64,000 nt of DNA from Lautropia sp. (lineage in GTDB: Bacteria > Pseudomonadota > Gammaproteobacteria > Burkholderiales > Burkholderiaceae_E). Positions 8,425 to 17,291 of this stretch are shown here, one piece after another (position 1 is the stretch's first letter; every line of letters starts with the position of its first letter). The translations under genes and the position numbers were made by a program. The notes below the pieces were generated by a model that was not told where the DNA came from, searched no databases, and was given only the letters and a program-made list of their open reading frames with translations. The stretch lies in assembly GCA_030527825.1 (NCBI GenBank), contig JAUNAC010000002.1:124001-188000 (forward strand), given 5' to 3'.

Positions 8425-11400
8425 TCAGGCCATGGTCATCAGGCTGGCGTTGCCACCGGCAGCGGCGGTGTTGACGCTGATGGAGCGTTCGGCCAGCAGG
8501 ATCTCGTTGCCGTAGTGCTGGCCGGCAGCGATCTGTTCGGTGGTCAGCCCCTGCAGGTTGATGATCGGCCCCGGGCGTTTGGCCAGTCGCTGGTTCAGCG
8601 CCATGAGTGCGTCGGCAGCACCTTCGAACAGCGCCCCTTCGAAGGTGCTGCTGTCGATATCGCTGTCGGTCAGCTGGCGCACCCGGGCACGAATCGAACC
8701 GGGAAGCTTGTTCAGTATGTCGGTTGTGGCACCGCTGCTGACAAATAGTGCCTGGTTGCCGGTGGCCAAACAAGTGGCCAGTTGCACCAGTGCGCCGGCC
8801 GGCGAGCTGGCCACGCACAGCACGCGTCCACGGCCTTCCTGGCGATAGACGTTGCGCTCTCCGGTCGGACCAGGCATGGTCTGTTCTTCCGCGCCGCTCT
8901 GGGCCTCTTGCAGCGTGCTGATGTACTGGCGGGCGGTCTGGATGTCGGTGTCGCCCAGCCCGGCCTGGGGAAGCCAGCCGATCAATGTGCTCAGCGCGGT
9001 GGCGCTGTCGGATGTTCCTGGAATGACCGTGAGCGGCCGCGCCGACAGCAGGCGCTTCATGTACAGCGGTCCGCCGGCCTTGGGTCCGGTGCCGGAGAGC
9101 CCCTCGCCGCCGAAGGGCTGCACGCCGACCACGGCGCCGACGGTGTTGCGATTGACGTACAGGTTGCCGGCATGGATCTGCGGCAGTACGCGCTCGATGG
9201 TTTCGTCGATGCGGGTGTGTACGCCGAAAGTGAGGCCATAGCCAGTGGCGTTGATGTCCTGGATCAGGGATTCGAGCTGGTCGCGGTCATAGCGCAGCAC
9301 ATGCAGAACCGGGCCGAACACTTCGCGTTTCAGGTCCTTGATGCTTTTGATTTCGATCAGTGTCGGCGGCACGAAGGTGCCGGCACTCACCGCCTGATGG
9401 TCGGCCCGGGCATTGGCGGGCTGGGAGACACGGTGGCCTTTGGCACGCATGGCGTCGATGTGGCGGACGATGTTGTCGCGGGCTTCGGCGTCGATCACGG
9501 GGCCGATATCGGTGGCCAGCAGTTCCGGGTTGCCCTGGCGCAGCTCGCGGGTGGCACCTTCGAGCATGGTCAGCACCCGGTCGGCACAGTCTTCCTGCAC
9601 GCAGAGCACGCGCAAGGCGGAGCAGCGCTGGCCAGCGGAGTCGAAGGCCGAGGTGAGCACATCCTGCACGACCTGCTCGGTGAGTGCGGAAGAGTCAACG
9701 ATCATGGCATTCTGGCCGCCGGTCTCGGCGATCAAGGGGACAGTATGTCCCTCCCGGTCCAGGCGCTGGGCCAGGGTGGCGGCGATCAGGCGGGCCACTT
9801 CTGTGGAGCCGGTGAACATGACGGCAGCTACGCGCGCATCGGCCACCAGCGGCGCGCCGACCTGAACGCCATCACCGGGCAGCAGTTGCAGCACGTCGCG
9901 CGGGATGCCGGCTTCGTGCAGGATGCGGACAGCTGCGGCGGCGATCAGCGGGGTCTGCTCGGCGGGTTTGGCGATGACCGGGTTGCCGGCGGCGAGTGCG
10001 GCCGATACTTGGCCGGTGAAGATCGCCAGCGGGAAGTTCCACGGGCTGATGCAGAGCACCGGGCCCAGTGGCCGGTGGGTGTCGTTGCTGAACTCGGCGG
10101 CAACCTGGTTGGCGTAGTAGCGCAGGAAGTCCACGGCTTCGCGGATTTCGGCGATGGCGTTGGGGAGCGATTTGCCGGCTTCGCGGATGACCAGACCCAT
10201 CAGGATGGGCATGCGGTCTTCCATGAGCTGCGCGGCGCGCTGCAGGCAGGCGGCGCGGTCCTTCGGTTCGGCGGCGGCCCAGGTCTCGGCGGCTGCGGCA
10301 GCGCGGGTGAGCGCCATGTCGATGTCTTCGGCCGTGGCCTGCGTGACATGGCCCACGATGTCCTGATGGTCGGCCGGATTGCGCACGGGCAGGGCATCGG
10401 CCGGTGTGGCGGCAGGGGATCCGTCCTGTGGCTGCTCGGCTTCGGCGCGGTTGCCGGGCATGGCCAGCCAGTTTTCCCGGGTGCTGGCCAGTAGACCGGC
10501 CGAGAGGGCGGCCAGCTTCTGCTCGTTGGCCAGGTCGATGCCGCTGGAGTTGGTGCGACGGCCAAACACTTCGGTGGCATACAGGTCGGCCGGCAGAGGA
10601 ATGCGGTCGTGTGGGGCGCCCAGGGGGGTGATGCCCGAGGCTTCCTCGATCGGGTCGGCGATCAGCTGGTCGATCGATAGAGAGGGGTCACTCACGCGGT
10701 TGACGAAGGATGTGTTGGCCCCATTTTCCAACAGTCGTCGAACCAGGTAGGCGAGCAGCGTCTCATAGGTGCCCACGGGCGCATAGATCCGGCAGGGACG
10801 GCCAAGACCTCCCTCGGAGACGGGTTTGGTTACCTGTTCGTAGAGCGGTTCGCCCATGCCGTGCAGGCACTGGAATTCGTACTGACCCGGATAGTAGTTC
10901 TGGCCAGCCAGCTCGTAGATGGCGGCCAGTGTCTGGGCGTTGTGGGTGGCGAACTGCGGATAGATGGCATCGGGTGCATCCAGCAGCTTGCGGGCGCAGA
11001 CCTGATACGAGACATCGGTGTGAACCTTGCGGGTATAGACGGGATAGCCGTCCAGGCCATCGAGCTGGGCGCGCTTGACTTCACTGTCCCAGTAGGCGCC
11101 CTTGACCAGCCTGATCATCAGCCGATGGTGGCTGCGGCGGGCCAGGTCGATGACGTAGTCAATGACGTAGGGGCAGCGTTTCTGGTATGCCTGGATCACA
11201 AAACCGATGCCGTTCCAGCCAGCCAGGGCGGGCTCAAAGCACAGCGCCTCCAGCAGATCCAGCGAGATTTCAAGCCGGTCCGCTTCCTCCGCGTCGATGT
11301 TGAGCGGGATGTCGTACTGGCGGCAGAGCAGGGCAAGCTGGCGCACCCGCGGCAGCAGCTCGGCCTGTACGCGGTCAAGCTGGGCACGGCTGTAGCGCGG

Positions 11401-12390
11401 ATGCAACGCCGAGAGCTTGATGGAGATGCCTGGCCCTTCGTAGATTCCGCGGCCGCCAGATGCCTTGCCAATGGCATGAATGGCCGTCTCATAGGCCGTC
11501 ATGTAGGTCTGGGCATCCGCCTCGGTGGTGGCGGCCTCACCCAGCATGTCATAGGAGTAACGAAAGCCCTTGGCTTCGTATTTGCGGGCGTTGGCCAGCG
11601 CCTCCTCGATGGTTTCGCCCGTGACGAACTGTTCACCCATCATCCGCATGCCGAGGTCGACGCTCTTGCGCACCAGCGGCTCACCGCCCTGTTTGAGGAC
11701 ACGGCTGAGGGCGGAGGACAGGTGGCGTTCGCTGCTGGTGCCCACCAGCTTGCCGGTGATGACAAGGCCCCAGGTGGCGGCATTGACGAAGATGGAGGGG
11801 GACTGGCCAACATGAGATTTCCAGTCGCCGTGCCCAATCTTGTCGCGGATCAGCGCGTCGCGGGTCTCACGGTCGGGAATGCGCAGCAGCGCTTCGGCTA
11901 GACACATCAGTGCCACGCCTTCCTGGCTGGAGAGCGCAAATTCCTGGATCAGGGCTTCGACACCGCCAGCACGGGGGCGAGCCCGCAGCCCCTCACTCAG
12001 ACGCCGGGCCAGTTTGTAGACGCGGGACTGGAAGGCGGGATCGGTCAGCGGCGTGTCCCGGGTCTGTGACAGCAGCCAGGTGACGCATTCGGGTTCCGGA
12101 CGGCGCCAGGCAGCGGTAATGGCTGCGCGTCGGGGTGTTTGTGGACTGATCTGTTGTACAAAAGCAGCAAAAGGCGCCGGGGCGGGCCGTGCTTCCGCCG
12201 CAGTCGATGAGTCTGCGCGCGGAGATGGAAGCTGTTCGGGTGGCTCCTCGCCACGTTCAATGGCCTCCAGATAGCTGACCAGTGCCTGTCGTGCCAGCCA
12301 TTGCAGGCTGCGCTGGTTTCGATCGGCAACGCTCTTGAGGCGATTAAGCAGCGACTCGTCGACCTTGATGTCAAGCGGGGAAGTAGTCAT
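8425..12390 (-). CDS. putA: Trifunctional PutA: proline dehydrogenase / glutamate-semialdehyde dehydrogenase / repressor
   Basis: 1321 residues, the length of long PutA proteins. Residues 1-50 are a ribbon-helix-helix DNA-binding domain (KVDESLLNRLKSVADRN). The FAD-dependent proline dehydrogenase barrel follows around residues 200-560 (IRLVKGAYWDSE, THNAQTLAAI, QCLHGMGEPLYEQV). The NAD-dependent P5C dehydrogenase half carries ISPWNFPLAIF, FTGSTEVAR and the catalytic cysteine in SAGQRCSALR. A C-terminal domain closes the protein. It oxidises proline to glutamate in two channelled steps, moves to the membrane when reduced, and represses its own gene when proline is absent. No putP is adjacent. 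The upstream region has an inverted repeat, and a terminator follows. All catalytic parts look intact. Confidence 0.97.
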   Translation of the reverse strand: MTTSPLDIKVDESLLNRLKSVADRNQRSLQWLARQALVSYLEAIERGEEPPEQLPSPRADSSTAAEARPAPAPFAAFVQQISPQTPRRAAITAAWRRPEPECVTWLLSQTRDTPLTDPAFQSRVYKLARRLSEGLRARPRAGGVEALIQEFALSSQEGVALMCLAEALLRIPDRETRDALIRDKIGHGDWKSHVGQSPSIFVNAATWGLVITGKLVGTSSERHLSSALSRVLKQGGEPLVRKSVDLGMRMMGEQFVTGETIEEALANARKYEAKGFRYSYDMLGEAATTEADAQTYMTAYETAIHAIGKASGGRGIYEGPGISIKLSALHPRYSRAQLDRVQAELLPRVRQLALLCRQYDIPLNIDAEEADRLEISLDLLEALCFEPALAGWNGIGFVIQAYQKRCPYVIDYVIDLARRSHHRLMIRLVKGAYWDSEVKRAQLDGLDGYPVYTRKVHTDVSYQVCARKLLDAPDAIYPQFATHNAQTLAAIYELAGQNYYPGQYEFQCLHGMGEPLYEQVTKPVSEGGLGRPCRIYAPVGTYETLLAYLVRRLLENGANTSFVNRVSDPSLSIDQLIADPIEEASGITPLGAPHDRIPLPADLYATEVFGRRTNSSGIDLANEQKLAALSAGLLASTRENWLAMPGNRAEAEQPQDGSPAATPADALPVRNPADHQDIVGHVTQATAEDIDMALTRAAAAAETWAAAEPKDRAACLQRAAQLMEDRMPILMGLVIREAGKSLPNAIAEIREAVDFLRYYANQVAAEFSNDTHRPLGPVLCISPWNFPLAIFTGQVSAALAAGNPVIAKPAEQTPLIAAAAVRILHEAGIPRDVLQLLPGDGVQVGAPLVADARVAAVMFTGSTEVARLIAATLAQRLDREGHTVPLIAETGGQNAMIVDSSALTEQVVQDVLTSAFDSAGQRCSALRVLCVQEDCADRVLTMLEGATRELRQGNPELLATDIGPVIDAEARDNIVRHIDAMRAKGHRVSQPANARADHQAVSAGTFVPPTLIEIKSIKDLKREVFGPVLHVLRYDRDQLESLIQDINATGYGLTFGVHTRIDETIERVLPQIHAGNLYVNRNTVGAVVGVQPFGGEGLSGTGPKAGGPLYMKRLLSARPLTVIPGTSDSATALSTLIGWLPQAGLGDTDIQTARQYISTLQEAQSGAEEQTMPGPTGERNVYRQEGRGRVLCVASSPAGALVQLATCLATGNQALFVSSGATTDILNKLPGSIRARVRQLTDSDIDSSTFEGALFEGAADALMALNQRLAKRPGPIINLQGLTTEQIAAGQHYGNEILLAERSISVNTAAAGGNASLMTMA

Positions 12391-12410
12391 AGCGGGCAGA
12401 TTCGTGATGT

Positions 12411-12435
12411 GGTGACTGTAATCTCAAACGTCACC
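12411..12435. promoter_or_regulatory. Inverted repeat in the putA leader, possible PutA operator
   Basis: GGTGAC (12411-12416) and GTCACC (12430-12435) are separated by 13 bases, 21 bases before the putA start. Autoregulation by PutA is known in enterics, but their operator motif differs (GTTGCA), so this assignment is speculative. Confidence 0.25.
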
Positions 12436-12606
12436 ATTCAGTAAAAGGATGCCAGCGTATCACTTTTTTTGAAAAAAAATCAGGGCCTGGGATTCCGTAG
12501 AATTATTCAGGTTTACGCTGTGACAGATGCCCCATCCGAGCCAGGAAAATGCATCGACCTGTCGCCCTGGCAGTTGTCGTGCGATTTCTGATTTTTTTCC
12601 CATCAT

Positions 12607-13968
12607 ATGAAGATAGCAACAGGTTCTGCAGTCATGCTGGTGTTACTGGCCGGTCATGGCAGTGCGCTGGCCCAGGCGTCTGGTTCCGCGGCAGATCAGC
12701 CCGCCCGGGGTGCCCAGGTCCGGGAGGAGGCGGGCATGGTGCTGATTCCGGCCAGCCAGGCGCGGGATATTCAGCGTGCAACGCACGAGGTCTCGGACTG
12801 TGTGCGCTTGCAGGATGATGGGCGGCGGCTGGCTTGCTATGACGAAGTGGCGGCCCGGCGCCTGCCGCAGCAGGACAGGGACATCACGACGTCTGCCCCG
12901 GCGACAGACTGGGGGCTCAAAGGCAGCCGCTCGATGTCTGGTGGGACGCTGGTTCAGCCGCCCGGCAGTTCGCGTACCCACCCGCAGGCTCCGGGGGGGC
13001 CGGCGTCGCCGGGCATGGCGCTGCCTGATATGGAGCAGGTCGACAGCGGCCCGGCGGGCGGAGAGAACGACAGTTCCCAGGGCAAGCTGCTGCTGGATGG
13101 CCGGCACGTCTCCCAGGCGGTGCAGGATGTGCGGCGGGCGCTGGGCGCCGATCTGGCTGACCGCTGGGAGCTGGATGATGACGCCAACCGCGGCCGTTTT
13201 CTGCTACGGCCTTACAAGCCGGTCTATTTTTCATTTGCAGACTGGACAAACAGCCTGAACCGGCAGCCGCATTCGCTCAATCCGCTGAATACGGTGCCCC
13301 TTGAGCTCAGCAGCCAGTCCAATCAGGCGCGGCGCACCGAGGTCAAGTTCCAGATCAGTTTCAAGACCAAGATTGCCGAAAACCTGTTTGGCCATAATGG
13401 CGACATCTGGGTCGGCTATACGCAGATGTCGTTGTGGCAGATTTACAGCCAGCGTCTGTCGCGGCCGTTTCGGGAGACCAACTACGAGCCGGAGCTGATG
13501 GCAGTGTTTCGCACCAACTACCGGCTGGGGGGCTGGCATGGCCGGCTGGCGTCTTTCTCGCTCAACCACCAGTCCAATGGCCGGCCTTTGCCGCTGTCGC
13601 GCAGCTGGAACCGGCTCATCCTGCAGATCGGTCTGGAGCGTGATCGCTGGACGCTGCTGTTGCGGCCCTGGTGGCGGGTTCCAGAAAATCGTACCGATGA
13701 CGACAACCCCGACATTACCGATTACTACGGACGGGGCGAGGCTGTCGCCATCTATCGGCGCGCTGGGCACGAATGGGCACTTACGCTACGCCATTCGTTG
13801 CGGCCGGGGCATGCGCATGGTTCTATCGGGCTGGATCATGCGTTTCCCATCAGCAGCTATCTGAAGGCGCATATCCAGTTCTTCCACGGTTATGGCGCCA
13901 GCTTGATCGACTACAACCATCGCCAGACCCGGATTGGGATAGGTGTGTCACTGGTGCAGTGGCTCTAG
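12607..13968 (+). CDS. pldA: Outer membrane phospholipase A (OMPLA) with N-terminal extension
   Basis: 453 residues with a signal peptide ending GHGSALAQA. The C-terminal ~270 residues are the OMPLA beta-barrel: the catalytic motif NHQSNG puts histidine and serine at 321 and 323, and Asn335 in SRSWNR lies twelve residues after the serine, the same spacing as Ser144/Asn156 in the E. coli enzyme. It hydrolyses acyl chains of phospholipids that reach the outer leaflet, working as a calcium-dependent dimer. It is much longer than the 289-residue E. coli protein because of a ~180-residue periplasmic extension that includes a C...D...RLACYD motif and a low-complexity proline/glycine stretch. It is divergent from putA across an AT-rich gap. 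Confidence 0.93.
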   Translation: MKIATGSAVMLVLLAGHGSALAQASGSAADQPARGAQVREEAGMVLIPASQARDIQRATHEVSDCVRLQDDGRRLACYDEVAARRLPQQDRDITTSAPATDWGLKGSRSMSGGTLVQPPGSSRTHPQAPGGPASPGMALPDMEQVDSGPAGGENDSSQGKLLLDGRHVSQAVQDVRRALGADLADRWELDDDANRGRFLLRPYKPVYFSFADWTNSLNRQPHSLNPLNTVPLELSSQSNQARRTEVKFQISFKTKIAENLFGHNGDIWVGYTQMSLWQIYSQRLSRPFRETNYEPELMAVFRTNYRLGGWHGRLASFSLNHQSNGRPLPLSRSWNRLILQIGLERDRWTLLLRPWWRVPENRTDDDNPDITDYYGRGEAVAIYRRAGHEWALTLRHSLRPGHAHGSIGLDHAFPISSYLKAHIQFFHGYGASLIDYNHRQTRIGIGVSLVQWL

Positions 13969-13976
13969 GCGAAGTG

Positions 13977-13995
13977 GGGCGGCGCCCGGCCGCCC
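13977..13995 (+). terminator. GC-rich hairpin after pldA
   Basis: GGGCGGC (13977-13983) pairs perfectly with GCCGCCC (13989-13995) around a 5-base loop, nine bases past the stop. Only a weak T-containing stretch (GTCTGTTC) follows, so termination strength is uncertain. Confidence 0.35.
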
Positions 13996-14101
13996 GTCTG
14001 TTCAGGGTCACACGGAATATGGCTGTTGGCACCTTGCCATGCGGGTGCAGGTACCATGATGGACAGACGTTGCTATTTTGCTCAGGAGTTTGACGGACAA
14101 G

Positions 14102-14743
14102 ATGACTGGATTGATGACGATGAAAGAGACGTGGGGCCGGCAGGTGCGGTGGCTGTTGGCCGGGTTTATGGCAGTTTTTCTGGCAGGCTGCGGCTACAAC
14201 GATATCCAGCGTAGCGATGAGGCGACAAAGAGCGCCTGGGCTGAGGTGCTGAGCCAGTATCAGCGGCGTGCCGACCTGATTCCTAATCTGGTCAATACCG
14301 TCAAGGGCTATGCCGAGCAGGAAAAGGCAGTGTTTGTGGGGGTGGCCGAGGCACGTGCCCATGCCGGACAGGTGCAGCGGCAGGCGAATCCGGCGGATGC
14401 CGCGTCCCTGCGGCAGTTCGAGACCGCCCAGGCGGACATGAGCAGCGCGCTGGCCAGGCTGATGGTGGTGGCCGAGCGCTATCCCGAGCTGAAGTCCGAC
14501 CAGAATTTCCGTGAGCTGCAGGCCGAGCTGGCGGGAACCGAGAACCGCATTACGGTCGCCCGCAAGCGCTACATTGATGCCATCAATGGCTACAACGTGC
14601 TGGTGCGCGAGTTTCCGGTCAACCTGACGGCGCGGGTGATGGGGTATGCGGTGAAACCGCAGTTCTCGGTCGAGAACGAGGCCGCGGTCAGCAAGGCGCC
14701 GGCGGTGGATTTTGGTGGGTCGGCATCTGCGCCCGCCCATTGA
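14102..14743 (+). CDS. lemA: LemA family lipoprotein
   Basis: 213 residues from the ATG at 14102; ATGs at 14114 and 14120 are equally possible. A lipobox (VFLAGCGYN) follows a short hydrophobic segment, so it is probably lipid-anchored. The body is the LemA four-helix fold: WAEVLSQYQRRADLIPNLVNTVKGYA, AQADMSSALARLMVVAERYPELKSDQNF and the NGYNVLVREFP ending are all diagnostic. LemA proteins are common next to TPM-domain proteins, as here; their role is poorly defined, with envelope homeostasis or two-component signalling suggested. It is first in a likely three-gene operon with two TPM-domain genes. Confidence 0.93.
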   Translation: MTGLMTMKETWGRQVRWLLAGFMAVFLAGCGYNDIQRSDEATKSAWAEVLSQYQRRADLIPNLVNTVKGYAEQEKAVFVGVAEARAHAGQVQRQANPADAASLRQFETAQADMSSALARLMVVAERYPELKSDQNFRELQAELAGTENRITVARKRYIDAINGYNVLVREFPVNLTARVMGYAVKPQFSVENEAAVSKAPAVDFGGSASAPAH

Positions 14744-14770
14744 GGTCCGTCCACGGTGCGGGAGCCTGAC

Positions 14771-15769
14771 ATGGTCGGCCGGGCAGCCATGCGACTGATG
14801 ACATATGGGTGGCGGGCCGGGCTCGTGTGGCTGGCGATGCTGGCCAGCCTGCTGGCAGTTGCGGTGCGGCCAGCGCAGGCGCAGACGCTGCAGCCGGTAC
14901 CGGCGCTGAACGGCAGCCCGGTGGTCGATACGGTGGGGCTGCTCGGGCCGAGCCAGCGTGAGGCCCTGGTGGAGCGTCTGCTGAACCTGCAAAGGAGCAA
15001 GGGGGCCCAGCTGGCGGTGCTGATTGTGGACACGACCCAGCCGGAGGCCATTGAGGCGTACGCGCTGCGGGTCGTTGAGCAATGGAAGCTGGGGCGGGGC
15101 AGGACGGCACGTGCGGCGGCCGTGGACGATGGTGTTCTGCTGCTGGTGGCCGTCCGGGATCGCCGTGCCCGCATCGAGGTGGGCTATGGGCTGGAGGGGG
15201 CCATTCCCGATGGCATTGCCCGTCGCATTATTGACCAGCAGCTCGGCCCGCACTTTCGGCAGAAAGACTGGGGGGGTGGCCTGCAGGCTGCGGTGGATGC
15301 GCTGATCTCCCGTATCAACGGGGAGTCCCTGCCGGCACCGGCTCCGACGTCGGATGCCAACGCGTTGTCGCTCACCGACCTGGGGGCAACTGTGCTGGTG
15401 CCGGGCGTTTTCTTTGTGCTGTTTCTCTGCCGCTTCCTGTCTCTTGGCCAGACTGGCCGCCGGGTCATGTCCACGGGCGCGGGGCTGCTGTCCGGTGTGG
15501 GTGGCCTGATGCTGACCCATTCGGTGCTGCTGGCCCTTCTGTGTGCACTGGGTGTGGCCCTCGTTCTGTATGTGTTGTCTTCATCCCTGATGCAGCAGGT
15601 GGTCACGCAGATGGGGCCGCACAGCTATCGCGCCCGTCGTGGCAATGATGACGATTGGGGCGGCTTCGGCGGCGGCTTTGGGGGCGGTGGTTTCGGCGGC
15701 GGCAGTGGCGGCGGATTCAGCGGCGGCGGTGGCAATTTTGGTGGAGGAGGGGCATCTGGTGGCTGGTGA
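14771..15769 (+). CDS. TPM-domain membrane protein (YgcG family) with glycine-rich tail
   Basis: 332 residues from the ATG with GGGAG six bases upstream. A signal peptide (ending ARPAQA-like VRPAQAQT) leads to a TPM domain (VDTVGLLGPSQREALVERL...GAQLAVLIVDTT...GVLLLVAVRDRRARIEVGYGLEG). Two hydrophobic helices follow near residues 205-275, and then a C-terminal tail made almost only of Gly, Phe and Ser (GGGFGGGGFGGG type). The TPM domain is thought to be exposed to the periplasm. It follows lemA by 27 bases and overlaps the next gene, so the three are probably translated together. Biochemical function is not established for the family. Confidence 0.92.
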   Translation: MVGRAAMRLMTYGWRAGLVWLAMLASLLAVAVRPAQAQTLQPVPALNGSPVVDTVGLLGPSQREALVERLLNLQRSKGAQLAVLIVDTTQPEAIEAYALRVVEQWKLGRGRTARAAAVDDGVLLLVAVRDRRARIEVGYGLEGAIPDGIARRIIDQQLGPHFRQKDWGGGLQAAVDALISRINGESLPAPAPTSDANALSLTDLGATVLVPGVFFVLFLCRFLSLGQTGRRVMSTGAGLLSGVGGLMLTHSVLLALLCALGVALVLYVLSSSLMQQVVTQMGPHSYRARRGNDDDWGGFGGGFGGGGFGGGSGGGFSGGGGNFGGGGASGGW

Positions 15770-16295
15770 GCGCTTTTCGCGATCATCCCGTCTGGCGCGC
15801 TTCTGGCGGCATAGCGAGCTGGTGCCCGATAGCTCGGCGCGATATTTTGATCAGGCGGCCTTTGACCGTATCGAGGCGGCCATTGCGGCGGGTGAGCGTC
15901 GTCATCGGGGCGAGATTTGTTTCGTGCTGGAGTCCAAACTGTCGTGGCACGCGCTGCGTCGCGGGATATCGCCGAACATGCGCGCGCTTCAGGTTTTCGG
16001 CGAACGACGTATCTGGGACACCGAAGAAAACACGGGCATTCTGATCTATCTGTTGACGGCAGACCGTGCAGTCGAGATCATCGCGGATCGTCTGGTGCAC
16101 CGGCGGCTGGCGGCAGATCTCTGGTCGCGGGCCTGTCAGTGCATCGTGGATGCAGGCAGTCCCCCCGCCGGCAACCCGGTTGACGGGGTGGTGGCCGCCA
16201 TCGAGCTGCTCAACCAGGCGTTGATCGAGGCATTGCCTGCCCGGGCGGGCGTTGCCAATCCCAATGAACTGGATGATCGGCCCGTCCGTCTCTGA
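15759..16295 (+). CDS. Second TPM-domain protein, soluble form
   Basis: 178 residues from a GTG at 15759, chosen because GGAGGAGGGG lies six bases upstream, inside the glycine-rich tail codons of the preceding gene; the two genes overlap by 11 bases. The sequence FDQAAFDRIEAAIAAGERRHRGEICFVLES and the later NTGILIYLLTADRAVEIIADR are TPM-domain segments. It has no signal peptide and no clear membrane helix, unlike its neighbour. The lemA-TPM-TPM order is a recurrent set in betaproteobacteria. Function is unknown; partnership with the two upstream products is inferred from overlap and order. Confidence 0.88.
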   Translation: MAGERFSRSSRLARFWRHSELVPDSSARYFDQAAFDRIEAAIAAGERRHRGEICFVLESKLSWHALRRGISPNMRALQVFGERRIWDTEENTGILIYLLTADRAVEIIADRLVHRRLAADLWSRACQCIVDAGSPPAGNPVDGVVAAIELLNQALIEALPARAGVANPNELDDRPVRL

Positions 16296-16310
16296 GCGAG
16301 ACGGGTCGGG

Positions 16311-17162
16311 ATGATTGTCAAAGACATGCGTTTATCTGACTGCCGTCGACAGATTCTCTCTTCGCTCCTGGCTGCCATGGCTGCCGGTAAGGTGTGCCTT
16401 GCCGTGGCTGCTGCACCGGCCGTTTCCCAGCTGGCACCGGTAGGCGGTGAAGAGCCTGTCGCCCTTCACCGGGCAGCCCTGCCGCCGGCGACCCGTTTTA
16501 CGCTGGCTTATGATGTTTATTATGGAGACTTCATGGGCAGTGGCCTGCAGGTCGCCAGTGCCCTCTATCATTTCCGGAGTCAGGGGGGGCGCTACCGGAT
16601 TGATACCGAGGCACGGGCCAGCGGGGTGCTGGCCATGTTCTATTCCGGCACCCTGCTGCAAAGCAGTGAAGGGCTGCTCGACGAGAAGGGGCTGGTGCCT
16701 GAGCGCTATACGGAAAAGCGGGGGCATCGCCCGGAGCGTCGCTATGTATTTGATGCCAGCAGTCGCCGTATCCGCCAGGAAGGTGATCCGGCCATTGATT
16801 TTCCGTATCCCGAAGGGACGCAGGATCGGCTGTCGATCTTCTTTCAGCTGGGCCAGCTGGCCCGGGCCGAGGGAACGCCCCTGCGGACTGGACGGACGGT
16901 CACGCTGCCGCTGGCCGGCTCACGACGCATCGACGAAGCTCTGCTGCAGATAAAAGGGATGGAGTCCATCCGTACCGGGGCGGGAGGGTTTGATGCGTTG
17001 CACATCGCGGCCAGCAAGCCGGGCGACGATGATGCACCGCGCTTCGATCTCTGGCTGGCTCCTGAGCTGAAGATGCTGCCGGTACGCATCCGAGTGCTGG
17101 ATCATGGTGCCGGCGGCAAGATCATCGACCAGGTACTCGGGAGCCGGCCAGCCGGCTTCTAG
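16311..17162 (+). CDS. DUF3108 domain-containing periplasmic protein
   Basis: 283 residues with an N-terminal hydrophobic export segment (ILSSLLAAMAAGKVCLAVAAAPA). The mature part matches DUF3108: TRFTLAYDVYYGDFMGSG, YRIDTEARASGVLAMFYSGTLLQSSEG, VPERYTEKRGHRPER and the closing LAPELKMLPVRIRVLDHGAGG. Proteins of this family are periplasmic beta-rich proteins of unknown function, common in betaproteobacteria. A second ATG 15 bases downstream is an alternative start. It lies 15 bases after the TPM gene and may extend that operon. Confidence 0.88.
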   Translation: MIVKDMRLSDCRRQILSSLLAAMAAGKVCLAVAAAPAVSQLAPVGGEEPVALHRAALPPATRFTLAYDVYYGDFMGSGLQVASALYHFRSQGGRYRIDTEARASGVLAMFYSGTLLQSSEGLLDEKGLVPERYTEKRGHRPERRYVFDASSRRIRQEGDPAIDFPYPEGTQDRLSIFFQLGQLARAEGTPLRTGRTVTLPLAGSRRIDEALLQIKGMESIRTGAGGFDALHIAASKPGDDDAPRFDLWLAPELKMLPVRIRVLDHGAGGKIIDQVLGSRPAGF

Positions 17163-17183
17163 CCCGGCACGTGCGTCACGCAG

Positions 17184-17291
17184 TCAGCCGAGGTTGCTGG
17201 TAATGGGGACGAGCAGCCAGATGGCTGCAATCAGCACGGCAAATCCGATCAGTTCGAGGCGTGCGCGTGCGCGGGGTGATACCTGCATCAT
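17184..17291 (-). CDS. 35-residue single-span membrane peptide coupled to the DUF2325 gene
   Basis: MMQVSPRARARLEL followed by one strongly hydrophobic helix (IGFAVLIAAIWLLVPI) and a short TSNLG tail. The basic N-terminus predicts it inside the cytoplasm. Its ATGATG start overlaps the TGA stop of the DUF2325 gene (ATGA), the usual sign of translational coupling, so it is unlikely to be chance. No family is recognised. Its role may be to anchor or modulate the DUF2325 protein or a membrane partner; that is inference from coupling alone. Confidence 0.6.
   Translation of the reverse strand: MMQVSPRARARLELIGFAVLIAAIWLLVPITSNLG

Noticed and set aside
12465-12482. Long T then A tract between putA and pldA
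   Set aside because: It could be read as a terminator or bent DNA, but it has no GC stem and lies between two divergent starts, so it is probably just promoter sequence.
13850-15520. 556-codon antisense frame across lemA and the TPM gene
   Set aside because: Rich in His, Gln, Arg and Pro with no recognisable domain; caused by GC-biased third positions of the real genes.
15660-15768. Glycine-codon repeats that look like a DNA tandem repeat
   Set aside because: They code for the Gly/Phe-rich tail usual in the TPM family; not a separate repeat element.
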